A DNA stretch of 64,000 nt from positions 310,001-374,000 of the forward strand of contig NZ_JAUSMX010000002.1 in the NCBI RefSeq assembly GCF_030646115.1. Reading direction: 5' to 3'. Under the pieces are notes generated by a model. The model did not search any database. It saw only the letters and a program-made list of their open reading frames with translations, and was not told the DNA's origin. Below, piece by piece: positions 12,718-21,405 of this stretch (positions are counted from its first letter, which is position 1; each line of letters begins with the position of its first letter). Both the position numbers and the translations under genes were made by a program. The DNA comes from Fluviicoccus sp. (GTDB lineage Bacteria > Pseudomonadota > Gammaproteobacteria > Pseudomonadales > Moraxellaceae).

Positions 12718-13623
12718 TTAAACCGCCCGACGGAAATTCTGGGCAAAGAAGTTGGCCAGAGTGCCCACCAGTTCCTTGGGAATATCGTGCCCCATGCCAT
12801 CCACCAATTCCAGCCGCGCGCCGGTAATGCTGTTGGCTATCGCCTTGCCCCCGGCCGGACGCACCAGACGGTCTTCCTTACCATGAACCACCAGTGTCGG
12901 CGCCTTGATCTGCCGCGCCAGATGCCGCAGGCTGCCGGTGCCCATCACCGCCAGGAAATGCCGCTTCACCCCGGCCGGATGGAAGCTGCGATCCATCAGT
13001 TGGCTGGCAAAGCGGCGGATTTCGTCAGGCGGCGTCGGGTAGCCTGGACTGCCGATACGCGAGAATACCTTGACGCTGTGATCCAGCAGGATTTCACGCG
13101 GTGCCTTCGCTCCCGGCCCCTTGATCAGCGGAATCAGTGCGCCGGGATGCGGTGGCGGCAGGAAGGCCTGGTTGTTGCTGGAGAACAGGATATTCAATGT
13201 ACGCACGCGTTCCGGATATTTGGCGGCGATAATCTGGGCGATCATGCCGCCCATGGACGCCCCGGCAATATGCGCCTTGTCGATCTTCAGCTGTGTCATC
13301 AAGCCCACGGCATCGGCGGCCATGTCATACAGGGTGTACGGAGCCGGATTGCGCAATCCCATCTGGAAGCGGGCCATCGCTACCAGGAAGTTCTGCTTCT
13401 GGCTGCGGATCTTGATCTTGCCGGACAACCCGATATCGCGGTTATCAAACCGGATGACACGATAGCCCTGATTCACCAGGTTTTCGCAGAACGCATCGGG
13501 CCACAGCAGCATCTGCGCGCCCAGACCCATGATCAGTAATACAGCCGGATCGCTGTCAGAACCGAACTGCTCCCAGACCAGATCGATTTCACCAATGCGG
13601 GCAACACCTTGAGTACGGGTCAT
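12718..13623 (-). CDS. Alpha/beta hydrolase (esterase-like)
   Basis: A 301-residue alpha/beta hydrolase with nucleophile elbow GASMGG, acid in VVHGKEDRLVRPAGG and histidine in VDGMGHDIPKEL. The N-terminal IDLVWEQFG and LLIMGLGAQMLLWPDAF resemble hydrolases often labelled as aclacinomycin methylesterase-like (RdmC), but the substrate cannot be read from sequence. It lacks a signal peptide. It is transcribed away from rnfA and forms a likely two-gene unit with the next hydrolase. Confidence 0.83.
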   Translation of the reverse strand: MTRTQGVARIGEIDLVWEQFGSDSDPAVLLIMGLGAQMLLWPDAFCENLVNQGYRVIRFDNRDIGLSGKIKIRSQKQNFLVAMARFQMGLRNPAPYTLYDMAADAVGLMTQLKIDKAHIAGASMGGMIAQIIAAKYPERVRTLNILFSSNNQAFLPPPHPGALIPLIKGPGAKAPREILLDHSVKVFSRIGSPGYPTPPDEIRRFASQLMDRSFHPAGVKRHFLAVMGTGSLRHLARQIKAPTLVVHGKEDRLVRPAGGKAIANSITGARLELVDGMGHDIPKELVGTLANFFAQNFRRAV

Positions 13624-13682
13624 GTCGTTTTCTGTCCTGATTCAATGAGAGTAATGGCAATGTTGGGAACATATCGCATCCC

Positions 13683-13694
13683 GTACGGCCGTAC
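13683..13694. promoter_or_regulatory. 12-bp perfect palindrome in the hydrolase-rnfA divergent region
   Basis: GTACGGCCGTAC lies roughly midway in the 178 bp between the divergent hydrolase and rnfA. It could be an operator for a dimeric regulator, though no regulator gene is adjacent and no promoter elements around it are convincing. Confidence 0.3.
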
Positions 13695-13801
13695 CACACC
13701 CGATGCCCGCTTTTTTGGATACCGTCGGCAGTATCGGGCTTGTGACCCCCACAGGCATCAACGATAATCCGCGTATCCTCTCCCCCTTTGCCGTAACCGA
13801 C

Positions 13802-14386
13802 ATGAGCGACTATTTACTGCTGCTGGTGGGCGCCATTCTGGTGAACAACTTTGTGCTGGTGCAGTTCCTGGGGTTGTGTCCATTCATGGGGACCTCCAAG
13901 AAGCTGGAAACCGCCACGGGTTTGGCCTTGTCCACGACCTTTGTCCTCACGGTTTCATCGGTGCTGGCCTATGCGGTGCATGTCTTGATGCTGAAACCGC
14001 TGCAGCTGGAATACCTGAATACGCTCACCTTTATTCTGGTCATTGCCGTGACCGTCCAGTTCACCGAGATGGTGCTGCACAAGACCAGTCCGGCGTTGTA
14101 TCGCGTGTTGGGCATCTATCTGCCGCTCATCACCACCAACTGCATTGTGCTGGGTGTTGCGCTGTTGAATGTGCGTACGGAAAACCCCACCTTCATCAAG
14201 GCGCTGCTGACCGGACTGGGTTCGGGGCTGGGCTTTGCACTGGTGTTGGTGCTGTTTGCCGGCATGCGTGAACGCATCAATGTCGCTGATGTGCCTCATC
14301 CCTTCCGGGGCAGCGCCATTGCACTGGTCACCGCCGGATTGATGTCACTGTCGTTCATGGGCTTTGCCGGGCTGATCAAATTCTGA
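13802..14386 (+). CDS. rnfA: Rnf electron transport complex subunit A
   Basis: Integral membrane subunit of the Rnf complex, which couples ferredoxin:NAD oxidoreduction to ion movement and in gammaproteobacteria also keeps SoxR reduced. I start at [20 protein letters not shown] (194 residues), the conserved RnfA N-terminus; 33 upstream in-frame codons are not conserved. Six membrane segments are evident. The paired motifs [12 protein letters not shown] and [12 protein letters not shown] carry the conserved cysteines that bind the intramembrane iron-sulphur centre with RnfE. First gene of rnfABCDGE-nth. Confidence 0.96.
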   Translation: MSDYLLLLVGAILVNNFVLVQFLGLCPFMGTSKKLETATGLALSTTFVLTVSSVLAYAVHVLMLKPLQLEYLNTLTFILVIAVTVQFTEMVLHKTSPALYRVLGIYLPLITTNCIVLGVALLNVRTENPTFIKALLTGLGSGLGFALVLVLFAGMRERINVADVPHPFRGSAIALVTAGLMSLSFMGFAGLIKF

Positions 14387-14422
14387 CATGCGCAATTTCC
14401 TGACCAACGGACTCGCACCCTC

Positions 14423-15040
14423 ATGACCCCGTTCCTGATTGCCTTGGGTATAGCCCTGCTGGCCGTATTGGTGCTGGCGCTGCTATCCGGCAGCCTGCTG
14501 GGTTTTGCCGCCGAGCGTTTCCGGGTGGACGCCGACCCGATTGTGGACCAGATTGATGCGCTGCTGCCGCAAACCCAGTGCGGGCAATGCGGGCATCCCG
14601 GCTGTCACCCCTATGCCGAAGCCATTGCCGGTGGCGAGGCCATCAACCACTGCGTACCTGGCGGCCAGGACGCCATCAACAAGATTGCCGCCTTGTTGGG
14701 CGTGGACCCGCTGCCGCTGGATTCGGAGTACGGGGCGGAATCCGAGGTCAAGAAAGTGGCCTTCATCCGCGAAGAAGAATGCATCGGCTGCACCAAGTGC
14801 ATCCAGGCCTGCCCGGTAGACGCCATCATCGGTGCGGCCAAGCATACCCACACCGTTATTGTCAGCGAATGCACCGGCTGCGACTTGTGTGTGGAGCCGT
14901 GCCCGGTGGACTGCATCGACATGATTCCGGTGCCGGTCACCCGCTCCACCTGGCACTGGTCACCGCCTCCCGGTGTCGGCGCCAGCCCGGCGCGTCAGGC
15001 ACATGCAGCTAACCGCATTGCCGTTCACCAACTGGGATAA
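14423..15040 (+). CDS. rnfB: Rnf complex iron-sulphur subunit B
   Basis: Membrane-anchored ferredoxin-like subunit that accepts electrons from ferredoxin. The 205 residues begin with one membrane helix ([19 protein letters not shown]). Next comes the 4Fe-4S domain with [13 protein letters not shown] plus a distal cysteine (INHCVPGG), then two ferredoxin clusters, [16 protein letters not shown] and [16 protein letters not shown]. The C-terminal tail after VPVT is short and not conserved. It ends 4 nt before rnfC. Confidence 0.96.
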   Translation: MTPFLIALGIALLAVLVLALLSGSLLGFAAERFRVDADPIVDQIDALLPQTQCGQCGHPGCHPYAEAIAGGEAINHCVPGGQDAINKIAALLGVDPLPLDSEYGAESEVKKVAFIREEECIGCTKCIQACPVDAIIGAAKHTHTVIVSECTGCDLCVEPCPVDCIDMIPVPVTRSTWHWSPPPGVGASPARQAHAANRIAVHQLG

Positions 15041-15044
15041 GCGC

Positions 15045-16727
15045 ATGAAATACGCACAGTGGCGCATGCCCGGCGGTGTCCATCCGCCGGAACACAAGCA
15101 GGAATCCACCCGCACGCCCATCAAAGACGCCGGATTGCCGCCGCGCCTCATCATCCCGTTGATCCAGCATATTGGTGAAGAGGCCCGCCCCATTGTGCAG
15201 GTGGGCGACCATGTTCTGAAGGGTCAGAAAATCGGTGAAGTGCGCGCCTTTGTCGCCGCGCCGGTTCACGCCACCACCTCCGGCACTGTCATCGATATCG
15301 GTTATTACGAGGTGGATCATCCGTCGGAAATGCAGTCCCGCTGCGTGGTGATTGAACCGGACGGCCATGATGAATGGACCGGCTTGGCCGGACTGAAGGA
15401 TTACCGCCAAGCCAGCGCACAAACCCTGCTGGCTCTGATCCGGGAAGCCGGTATCGCGGGCATGGGCGGCGCAGGCTTCCCCACTGGAGCAAAACTCAGC
15501 GTCAAGGCGGATACCAAGGTGGACACCGTGGTCATCAACGCCATGGAGTGTGAGCCCTACATCACCGCCGATGACCTGCTGATGCGTGAGCGGGCCATGG
15601 AAATCCTCACCGGCGGCGATATCGTGCGGCAGATCCTTGGTGCGCAACGTCTGGTGATCGGCATTGAAGACAACAAACCCGAAGCGGTTCAGGCCATAGA
15701 ACAAGCGATGCAGGGTAAAACCGGCATCGAGGTGCTGGCCACCCCCGCCCGCTATCCTTCCGGGGCCGCCCGCCAGACCGTTCTCATCCTCACCGGCCGC
15801 GAAGTGCCTGCCGACGGCCGCACCACCGATGTCGGGGTGTTCTGCCTGAATGTGGGAACCGCCGCCGCCATCTACCGCGCCATTGTGCTTGGCGAACCCT
15901 CCATTTCCCGTATCACCACCGTCACCGGGCTGGGAGTCCGGGAGCCGGGCAATTATGACGTCCGTTTTGGAACACCGGCCGGGTGGCTTCTGGATCAGGC
16001 CGGGGTTAATCATGCCCAGGTCAACCGCCTGATAGTCGGCGGCCCGATGATGGGCTACACCCTGCCTTCGCTGCACGTTCCGGTGATGAAAACCACGAAT
16101 TGCCTGATTGCCGCTACCCCCCGTGATTTTCCCCCGCCCGCCCCTGAGATGGCCTGCATTCGCTGCGGAGCCTGCTCGGATGCCTGCCCGGTGCTGCTGC
16201 TGCCCCAGCAATTGCTGTGGTTCGCCAAGTCCGGTGAGCTGGAGAAAGCCGAAGCGCATCATCTGGAAGACTGCATTGAGTGCGGAGCCTGCGCCTATGT
16301 CTGTCCCAGCCATATCCCGCTGGTGCAGTACTACCGCTTCGCCAAAGGCTCCCTCGATGAAAAGCGTCGGGATGATGACAAGTCTGATCGCGCCAAAATC
16401 CGATTCGAGCGTCGCAAGGACCGCATGGCGGCTGAAGAGGCGGAAAAGGAAGCCCGGCGCAAGGCCAAGGCGGACGCGGCTGCTGCCCGGGCGGCAAGCA
16501 GCGAAACCACGACCGGCAGCGAAGCTCCGCCGCCACCCGACCCCAAGACGTTGGCCATTGCCGCCGCGTTGGCCCGCAGCAATCTGAAAAAGGCTGAAAA
16601 ACGGCTGGGCGTGGCGCATGAGGCAGGCGAAGACACCACGGCTCTGGTGACCGAAATCGATACCCTGAAGGCCGCCGTCGCCAAGGCAGAAGCTGCCTTA
16701 CCCCCCGCCCCGGTCACGACGCCCTAG
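15045..16727 (+). CDS. rnfC: Rnf complex NADH-binding subunit C
   Basis: Peripheral subunit with the flavin/NADH site, homologous to the NuoF 51-kDa subunit. I use the ATG 4 nt after the rnfB stop (MKYAQWRMPGGVHPPEHK, 560 residues), because GGGA precedes it and the usual RnfC N-terminus follows. The Rossmann-like segment shows AGIAGMGGAGFPTGAKL and INAMECEPYITADD. Two 4Fe-4S clusters follow near residues 370-420 (CIRCGACSDACPV, CIECGACAYVCPS). The C-terminus is an Ala/Lys/Glu-rich tail of about 110 residues, as in other RnfC proteins. Confidence 0.96.
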   Translation: MKYAQWRMPGGVHPPEHKQESTRTPIKDAGLPPRLIIPLIQHIGEEARPIVQVGDHVLKGQKIGEVRAFVAAPVHATTSGTVIDIGYYEVDHPSEMQSRCVVIEPDGHDEWTGLAGLKDYRQASAQTLLALIREAGIAGMGGAGFPTGAKLSVKADTKVDTVVINAMECEPYITADDLLMRERAMEILTGGDIVRQILGAQRLVIGIEDNKPEAVQAIEQAMQGKTGIEVLATPARYPSGAARQTVLILTGREVPADGRTTDVGVFCLNVGTAAAIYRAIVLGEPSISRITTVTGLGVREPGNYDVRFGTPAGWLLDQAGVNHAQVNRLIVGGPMMGYTLPSLHVPVMKTTNCLIAATPRDFPPPAPEMACIRCGACSDACPVLLLPQQLLWFAKSGELEKAEAHHLEDCIECGACAYVCPSHIPLVQYYRFAKGSLDEKRRDDDKSDRAKIRFERRKDRMAAEEAEKEARRKAKADAAAARAASSETTTGSEAPPPPDPKTLAIAAALARSNLKKAEKRLGVAHEAGEDTTALVTEIDTLKAAVAKAEAALPPAPVTTP

Positions 16728-16737
16728 AGAACCGCTT

Positions 16738-17760
16738 ATGTCCCTGATCACGGTTACTTCACCCCATGCCACTGGCAAAACCAGCACCGGGCAAGTCATG
16801 CGCCAGGTGGTTTACGCCGCCGTACCCGGCATGCTGGTGCTGACCTATGCCTTCGGCGTGGGCGTGCTGATCAATGTCCTGTGGTGCGTGGGGCTCGGAC
16901 TGTTGCTGGAAGCAGGCTGCCTCAAGGCGCGTGGCAAACCCGTCGCCTTCTTCCTCAAGGACTGGTCCGCCGTGGTGACCGGACTGTTGCTGGGTCTGGC
17001 CATTCCCTCCACCTCACCGTGGTGGTTGAGTCTGGTGGGCATGCTTTTCGCCATCCCCGTGGCCAAGCATCTGTATGGCGGGCTGGGCAGCAATCCTTTC
17101 AATCCCGCCATGGTCGCCTATGCCCTGTTGCTGGTTTCTTTTCCGGCTGAAATGACGCGCTGGGCCGCTTACAGCACGCATCCCTCTGTGGACGTGTCGT
17201 GGCAGGCTTTTCTCGGCCGGGCCTCCGGTCTGGACCAACTGACCGGCGCCACACCGCTGGACAGCTTCCGCCTCGCCGTCCGCCAGCCACTGACCGGCAA
17301 CGACTGGTTCAGCGAACGTATCCAACTGGCCGGATGGGGCTATGCCAACCTCGCCTTCCTGCTGGGCGGCCTGTATTTGATAGCGCGCAAGATCATCAGC
17401 TGGCATATCCCGGTTGCCTTGCTGGCAACACTGGGCGCATTGGCTACTGTTTTCTACCTTGCTGACAGCGCCCATTACGCCTCCCCGCTGTTTCAAGCAC
17501 TAAGCGGGGCCACCATGCTGGGCGCGTTCTTCATCGCCACCGATCCCGTATCTGCCGCCACCTCCCGACGCGGGCAACTGGTTTATGGGGCCGGAATCGG
17601 TGCGCTGATCTATATCATCCGCACCTGGGGCGGCTACCCGGACGCTGTTGCTTTTGCCGTGCTGCTGATGAACCTGGCCGCCCCCACCATTGATCATCTG
17701 GTGCAACCGCGAACCTTCGGCCATGATGTCCGCCCGGTCAAATGGAAAGGGAGTAAATGA
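16738..17760 (+). CDS. rnfD: Rnf complex membrane subunit D
   Basis: NqrB-like membrane subunit that carries a covalently bound FMN. The 340 residues have nine or so hydrophobic segments. The predicted flavinylated threonine is residue 172 in LTGATPLD, the position of the phosphoester-linked FMN in the family. A later SGAT (residue 259) lies inside a membrane helix and is probably coincidental. GGLGSNPFNPAMVAYA is the conserved NqrB/RnfD signature. Its stop overlaps the rnfG start by ATGA, showing translational coupling. Confidence 0.95.
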   Translation: MSLITVTSPHATGKTSTGQVMRQVVYAAVPGMLVLTYAFGVGVLINVLWCVGLGLLLEAGCLKARGKPVAFFLKDWSAVVTGLLLGLAIPSTSPWWLSLVGMLFAIPVAKHLYGGLGSNPFNPAMVAYALLLVSFPAEMTRWAAYSTHPSVDVSWQAFLGRASGLDQLTGATPLDSFRLAVRQPLTGNDWFSERIQLAGWGYANLAFLLGGLYLIARKIISWHIPVALLATLGALATVFYLADSAHYASPLFQALSGATMLGAFFIATDPVSAATSRRGQLVYGAGIGALIYIIRTWGGYPDAVAFAVLLMNLAAPTIDHLVQPRTFGHDVRPVKWKGSK

Positions 17761-18398
17761 TGACCCTGGCCCGCTCCATGCTCCGCAACGCCATGATCCT
17801 GGGCGTGTTTGCCGCCGTCACCACCGGCATGATTGCCGGTTTCAACCAGCTGACCTCGGCTCGTATTGAAGCCAGCCGTCAGGAAGAATTGGCCAAGACC
17901 CTGAATACGCTGTTGCCTGCCTCCGAGTACGACAATGCGCTGCTGACCGACACCCTGACTATTCAGGATGACACCTTGCTGGGACACCAGGTTCCCGAAA
18001 CGGTGTGGCGCGCCACCCGTCAGGGCCAGCCGGTGGCGGTGCTGTTCCCGGTCATTGCGCCGGATGGGTATAGCGGCCGCATCCGCCTGCTGGTCGCCAT
18101 CCGCGCCAACGGTGAGATGGCGGGTGTGCGGGCGCTGGCGCACCGTGAAACCCCCGGTCTGGGTGATGCCATTGAAGCCGCCAAGTCCGACTGGATACTC
18201 GGCTTCAACGGCAAGTCGTTACAGAACCCGGATGAAAGCGGTTGGCAAGTGCGCAAAGACGGCGGCGTCATCGACCAGTTCACCGGCGCCACCATTACTC
18301 CCCGCGCAGTCGTAAAAGCCGTTCATCTGGCCTTGCTGTATTACCGCGACCATCGGGAAATGCTGTTTACACCCGCCCCGCACCCGGAGAAATCATGA
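17757..18398 (+). CDS. rnfG: Rnf complex subunit G (covalent FMN)
   Basis: Periplasm-facing FMN-binding subunit with a single N-terminal membrane anchor ([18 protein letters not shown]). The 213 residues contain the FMN-binding domain: [22 protein letters not shown] and the attachment motif FTGATITP with threonine 179, the predicted site for the flavin transferase ApbE (not in the window). It overlaps rnfD and rnfE by 4 nt each. Confidence 0.95.
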   Translation: MMTLARSMLRNAMILGVFAAVTTGMIAGFNQLTSARIEASRQEELAKTLNTLLPASEYDNALLTDTLTIQDDTLLGHQVPETVWRATRQGQPVAVLFPVIAPDGYSGRIRLLVAIRANGEMAGVRALAHRETPGLGDAIEAAKSDWILGFNGKSLQNPDESGWQVRKDGGVIDQFTGATITPRAVVKAVHLALLYYRDHREMLFTPAPHPEKS

Positions 18399-19105
18399 GC
18401 GAGAACCTCTATCTCAAAATCGCGCTGGACGGGCTTTGGCGCAACAATACCGCCACGGTGCAGTTGCTGGGGCTGTGTCCGCTGCTGGCCTGTTCCGGCT
18501 CCGTGGTCAACGGCCTAGGCTTGGGCCTGGCGACCACGGTGGCGCTGGCCACCTCGAATGCGGCCGTGTCGCTGGTGCGGAATCAGGTGCCGGACACCAT
18601 CCGCATACCCACCTTCGTCATGATCATTGCCGCCTTTGTGTCCTGCATTGAGTTGGTGATGCATGCCTATACTTACCAGCTGTATCAGGTGCTGGGCATC
18701 TTCATTCCGTTGATTGTCACCAATTGCGCGCTGCTGGGACGGGCGGAAGCGTTTGCCTCCAAGAACCCGGTAGCTGCGTCGGCCTTTGACGGCCTGATGA
18801 TTGGCACCGGCTTCACACTGGTGCTGGTGTTGCTGGGCGGCATGCGCGAACTGATCGGCAACGGCACCCTGTTCAGCAACATGCACCTGCTGCTGGGTGA
18901 CATGGCTCGCAGCTGGACTATCACCCTGCCCAATTATCACAAGTTCCTGTTCTTTATTTTGCCGCCGGGCGCCTTTATCTGCCTGGGTTTCATCATTGCG
19001 GGCAAGAACGTGATTGATGGGCGCATGAAAGCTCGTGCCGTGCTGGCGGAACAGGCCAAGCCTGTGGGCAGCAAGCGGGTTCGCACCACCGGACATATTG
19101 CATGA
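18395..19105 (+). CDS. rnfE: Rnf complex subunit E
   Basis: Integral membrane subunit paralogous to RnfA, inserted in opposite topology. The start is the ATG overlapping the rnfG stop, giving [20 protein letters not shown] (236 residues). The conserved cysteine motifs [11 protein letters not shown] and [14 protein letters not shown] are present. The C-terminal hydrophilic extension is typical for RnfE. The stop overlaps the nth start (ATGA), so rnf and nth form one transcript. Confidence 0.95.
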   Translation: MSENLYLKIALDGLWRNNTATVQLLGLCPLLACSGSVVNGLGLGLATTVALATSNAAVSLVRNQVPDTIRIPTFVMIIAAFVSCIELVMHAYTYQLYQVLGIFIPLIVTNCALLGRAEAFASKNPVAASAFDGLMIGTGFTLVLVLLGGMRELIGNGTLFSNMHLLLGDMARSWTITLPNYHKFLFFILPPGAFICLGFIIAGKNVIDGRMKARAVLAEQAKPVGSKRVRTTGHIA

Positions 19106-19728
19106 CGCCCAAGAAAGTCCGTGAAGCCTTTACACGCCTGCGCGCCCAAAACCCAGAACCGCGCACCGAGCTGGTCTATTCGACACCGTTTGAGTTATTG
19201 ATTGCGGTGATCCTCTCCGCCCAGGCGACCGATGTCGGCGTCAACAAGGCGACGGCGAAGCTGTATCCGGTGGCCAATACGCCGGCGGCGATTCTGGCGC
19301 TGGGTCTTGACGGTTTGAAGGAGTACATCAAGACCATCGGGCTCTATAACAGCAAGGCGGCCAATATACTCAAGACCTGTGAAATGCTGGTGCAGCATCA
19401 TCAGGGGGAAGTGCCCCGGCAGCGGGAGCTGCTGGAGGCCTTGCCCGGCGTTGGGCGCAAAACGGCCAATGTGGTGTTGAATACGGCTTTTGGTGAGCCG
19501 GTGATGGCGGTGGATACGCATATTTTCCGGGTGAGCAATCGTTTGGGTTTTGTGCAGGCGAAGACGGTGGAGGCGACGGAGCAGCAGTTGATGAAGGTCA
19601 TTCCGAAGGAGTTTTTGCTGGATGCGCATCATTGGCTGATATTGCATGGGCGCTATGTTTGCAAGGCGCGAAAGCCGGAGTGCGGGGGGTGTATTTTGTC
19701 GGATTTGTGTCCGTCGAGGTCTGACTGA
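19102..19728 (+). CDS. nth: Endonuclease III
   Basis: DNA glycosylase/AP lyase that removes oxidised pyrimidines. The 208 residues contain the helix-hairpin-helix [12 protein letters not shown] with catalytic lysine 120, the catalytic aspartate 138 in [14 protein letters not shown], and the C-terminal iron-sulphur loop C-x6-C-x2-C-x5-C. Linkage to rnfABCDGE is a gammaproteobacterial hallmark. From about 19.2 kb onward the codon choice is visibly more G/T-ending than in the rnf genes, without any sign of a break. Confidence 0.96.
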   Translation: MTPKKVREAFTRLRAQNPEPRTELVYSTPFELLIAVILSAQATDVGVNKATAKLYPVANTPAAILALGLDGLKEYIKTIGLYNSKAANILKTCEMLVQHHQGEVPRQRELLEALPGVGRKTANVVLNTAFGEPVMAVDTHIFRVSNRLGFVQAKTVEATEQQLMKVIPKEFLLDAHHWLILHGRYVCKARKPECGGCILSDLCPSRSD

Positions 19729-19810
19729 AGCGTTTGGATTTGCAGTTGTCATTTTTGCCGGAGAAAGCCCCGGGAGAGGAGTTCAGCAAGCTCATCAAGT
19801 GGCGATTCGA

Positions 19811-19851
19811 TTGACTAGAGCATAATCGCAAGTATAATTTAAATTATACTT
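19811..19851 (+). promoter_or_regulatory. vapBC promoter with 22-bp palindromic operator
   Basis: TTGACT (19811-19816) and TATAAT (19833-19838) are separated by 16 bp. The -10 lies inside a perfect 22-bp palindrome (19830-19851) whose left half is AAGTATAATTT. The architecture is that expected for autorepression by a ribbon-helix-helix antitoxin dimer, with the toxin as co-repressor. The antitoxin start is 27 bp downstream, with AGGAG 8 nt before the ATG. Confidence 0.75.
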
Positions 19852-19878
19852 ATTGATGCCGCGTCAGGAGTTACTGCC

Positions 19879-20109
19879 ATGTCGCAAATAACCTTATATC
19901 TTGACGATGCCACGCAGGCTCTGGTGGATCAGGCTGCTCGAGCCCACGGCATCTCTAAAAGCCGCTGGGTGGCTGAAATCATCCGCAAATATGCAGCCCA
20001 TGAATGGCCTCAGGATTGCCTGGCGTTGGCAGGCTCTTTTGCGGATTTTCCCCTGCGCGAAGACAGTCCGGCATCGTTGCCGCCCGATGTACAGCGTATA
20101 GGCTTTTGA
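19879..20109 (+). CDS. vapB: Antitoxin of a VapBC-type module (ribbon-helix-helix)
   Basis: A 76-residue protein that should bind its own operator as a dimer and neutralise the PIN toxin encoded next. The N-terminal strand SQITLYLDDATQALVDQAAR and helix SKSRWVAEIIRKY fit a ribbon-helix-helix DNA-binding domain. The C-terminal ~30 residues (SFADFPLRED...) are the likely toxin-binding tail. It precedes vapC by 9 bp. The pair sits between the housekeeping genes nth and sdhB, suggesting insertion as a module. Confidence 0.8.
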   Translation: MSQITLYLDDATQALVDQAARAHGISKSRWVAEIIRKYAAHEWPQDCLALAGSFADFPLREDSPASLPPDVQRIGF

Positions 20110-20118
20110 TTCCCTGCC

Positions 20119-20526
20119 ATGCTTATTCTTGATTGCAACACCGTCAGCTACTATTTTCGCGGCGACGCTCAGGTAGTGGCTCGCTTGCAAGCCTTGCGCC
20201 CTGCCGATCTGGGCATACCCGCCATTGTTGAATATGAACTGCGCTATGGATTGTTGCGTATGCCATCGGATGCTGCAATGCCCCGTCTTGCTGCGTTGAC
20301 GAAGTTACTTCGACCTATGCAGATTTTGCCATTTGACAGCGAATGCGCGAATTACGCGGCCCACATTCGCGCCGGGCTTGAAGCCGCAGGCACGCCTATT
20401 GGCCCGCACGATATATTGATAGCCGCCACTGCATTGCGTTATCAGGCTACGCTGGTGACTCGAAATACAAGGGAGTTTTCACGCGTACCGGGATTGCAGT
20501 GGGTTAACTGGCACGAGGCAGTGTAA
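20119..20526 (+). CDS. vapC: VapC-type PIN-domain ribonuclease toxin
   Basis: A 135-residue PIN nuclease; family members cleave tRNA or rRNA when freed from the antitoxin. Conserved acidic residues are aspartate 5 (LILDCNTVSYYF), glutamate 40 (EYELRYG) and aspartate 98 (GPHDILIAATAL). The fourth site reads TRNTREF, with asparagine as in many VapC proteins. Full length and intact, so probably active. Confidence 0.85.
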   Translation: MLILDCNTVSYYFRGDAQVVARLQALRPADLGIPAIVEYELRYGLLRMPSDAAMPRLAALTKLLRPMQILPFDSECANYAAHIRAGLEAAGTPIGPHDILIAATALRYQATLVTRNTREFSRVPGLQWVNWHEAV

Positions 20527-20613
20527 GTCGGGCCCGATGTGCCCATCGAAAGTCCGAGACAGTGCAACATTAACACCCTGACAAACGCTAGTACCACCAC
20601 CCCCTCCCCCAAT

Positions 20614-20642
20614 AAAAAGCCCCGAAATCTCCGGGGCTTTTT
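20614..20642. terminator. Bidirectional rho-independent terminator
   Basis: An 11-bp perfect stem AAAAAGCCCCG/CGGGGCTTTTT with a 7-nt loop lies between the convergent vapC and sdhB. It has A/T-tracts on both sides, so it can serve both transcripts. Confidence 0.9.
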
Positions 20643-20670
20643 ACATCAACCAAATGCAACAATAATCACA

Positions 20671-21378
20671 TCAGGTCGATTGTTCCAGCAGCATATTGCG
20701 AATATGACCAATCGCCTTCGTCGGGTTCAAACCCTTCGGGCAAACGCTCACACAGTTCATAATGCCACGGCAACGGAACAGACTGAACGGATCATCCAGA
20801 CGCGCCAGACGCTCGGCAGTCCGCGTGTCACGGCTGTCGATGATGAAACGGTAGGCCTGCAACAACGCCGACGGGCCCAGGAACTTGTCCGGATTCCACC
20901 AGAACGACGGGCACGACGTCGAGCAGCACGCGCACAGGATGCACTCGTACAGGCCGTCCAGCTTCTTCCGGTCTTCCTGCGTCTGCAGGCGTTCCGTGGG
21001 AGGAGCCGGAGTGTCGTTGATGACATAGGGCACGACCTTCTTGTACTGGTCGTAGAACATGTCCATTTCCACCACCAGGTCACGAATGACCGGCAGGCCG
21101 GGCAGCGGACGCAGCACAATCTTCTTCGGCAGGGTGTTCATGTTGATCAGGCAGGCCAGACCATTCTTGCCGTTGATGTTCATGCCGTCAGAACCGCAAA
21201 TGCCTTCACGGCACGAACGACGGAAGCTCAGGGTCTCGTCCATCGTCTTCAGCTTGATCAGCGCATCCAGCAGCATGCGCTCGGAGCCGTCCAGCGACAG
21301 CTCGTAAGTCTGGAAGTACGGAGCCTGATCCTTGTCCGGGTTATAACGGTAAACTTCAAAAATGCGAACTTCACTCAT
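20671..21378 (-). CDS. sdhB: Succinate dehydrogenase iron-sulphur subunit
   Basis: Electron-transfer subunit of complex II. The 235 residues contain the 2Fe-2S ligands in CREGICGSDGMNINGKNGLAC-type spacing, then CILCACCSTSCP and CRGIMNCVSVCPKGLNP for the 4Fe-4S and 3Fe-4S clusters. It is last in sdhCDAB. The sucAB genes that often follow are not here; a terminator and vapBC come instead. Confidence 0.97.
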   Translation of the reverse strand: MSEVRIFEVYRYNPDKDQAPYFQTYELSLDGSERMLLDALIKLKTMDETLSFRRSCREGICGSDGMNINGKNGLACLINMNTLPKKIVLRPLPGLPVIRDLVVEMDMFYDQYKKVVPYVINDTPAPPTERLQTQEDRKKLDGLYECILCACCSTSCPSFWWNPDKFLGPSALLQAYRFIIDSRDTRTAERLARLDDPFSLFRCRGIMNCVSVCPKGLNPTKAIGHIRNMLLEQST

Positions 21379-21405
21379 GATTTTCTCTCGAATCCGGGCC
21401 AGGCA

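Noticed and set aside
15009-16619. A 536-codon open frame on the minus strand
   Set aside because: Antisense to rnfC, which has all expected motifs; the translation is Gly/His-rich without domains.
17503-17514. SGAT in RnfD as flavin attachment site
   Set aside because: It lies in a membrane helix. The TGATPL motif at threonine 172 matches the known RnfD/NqrB position better.
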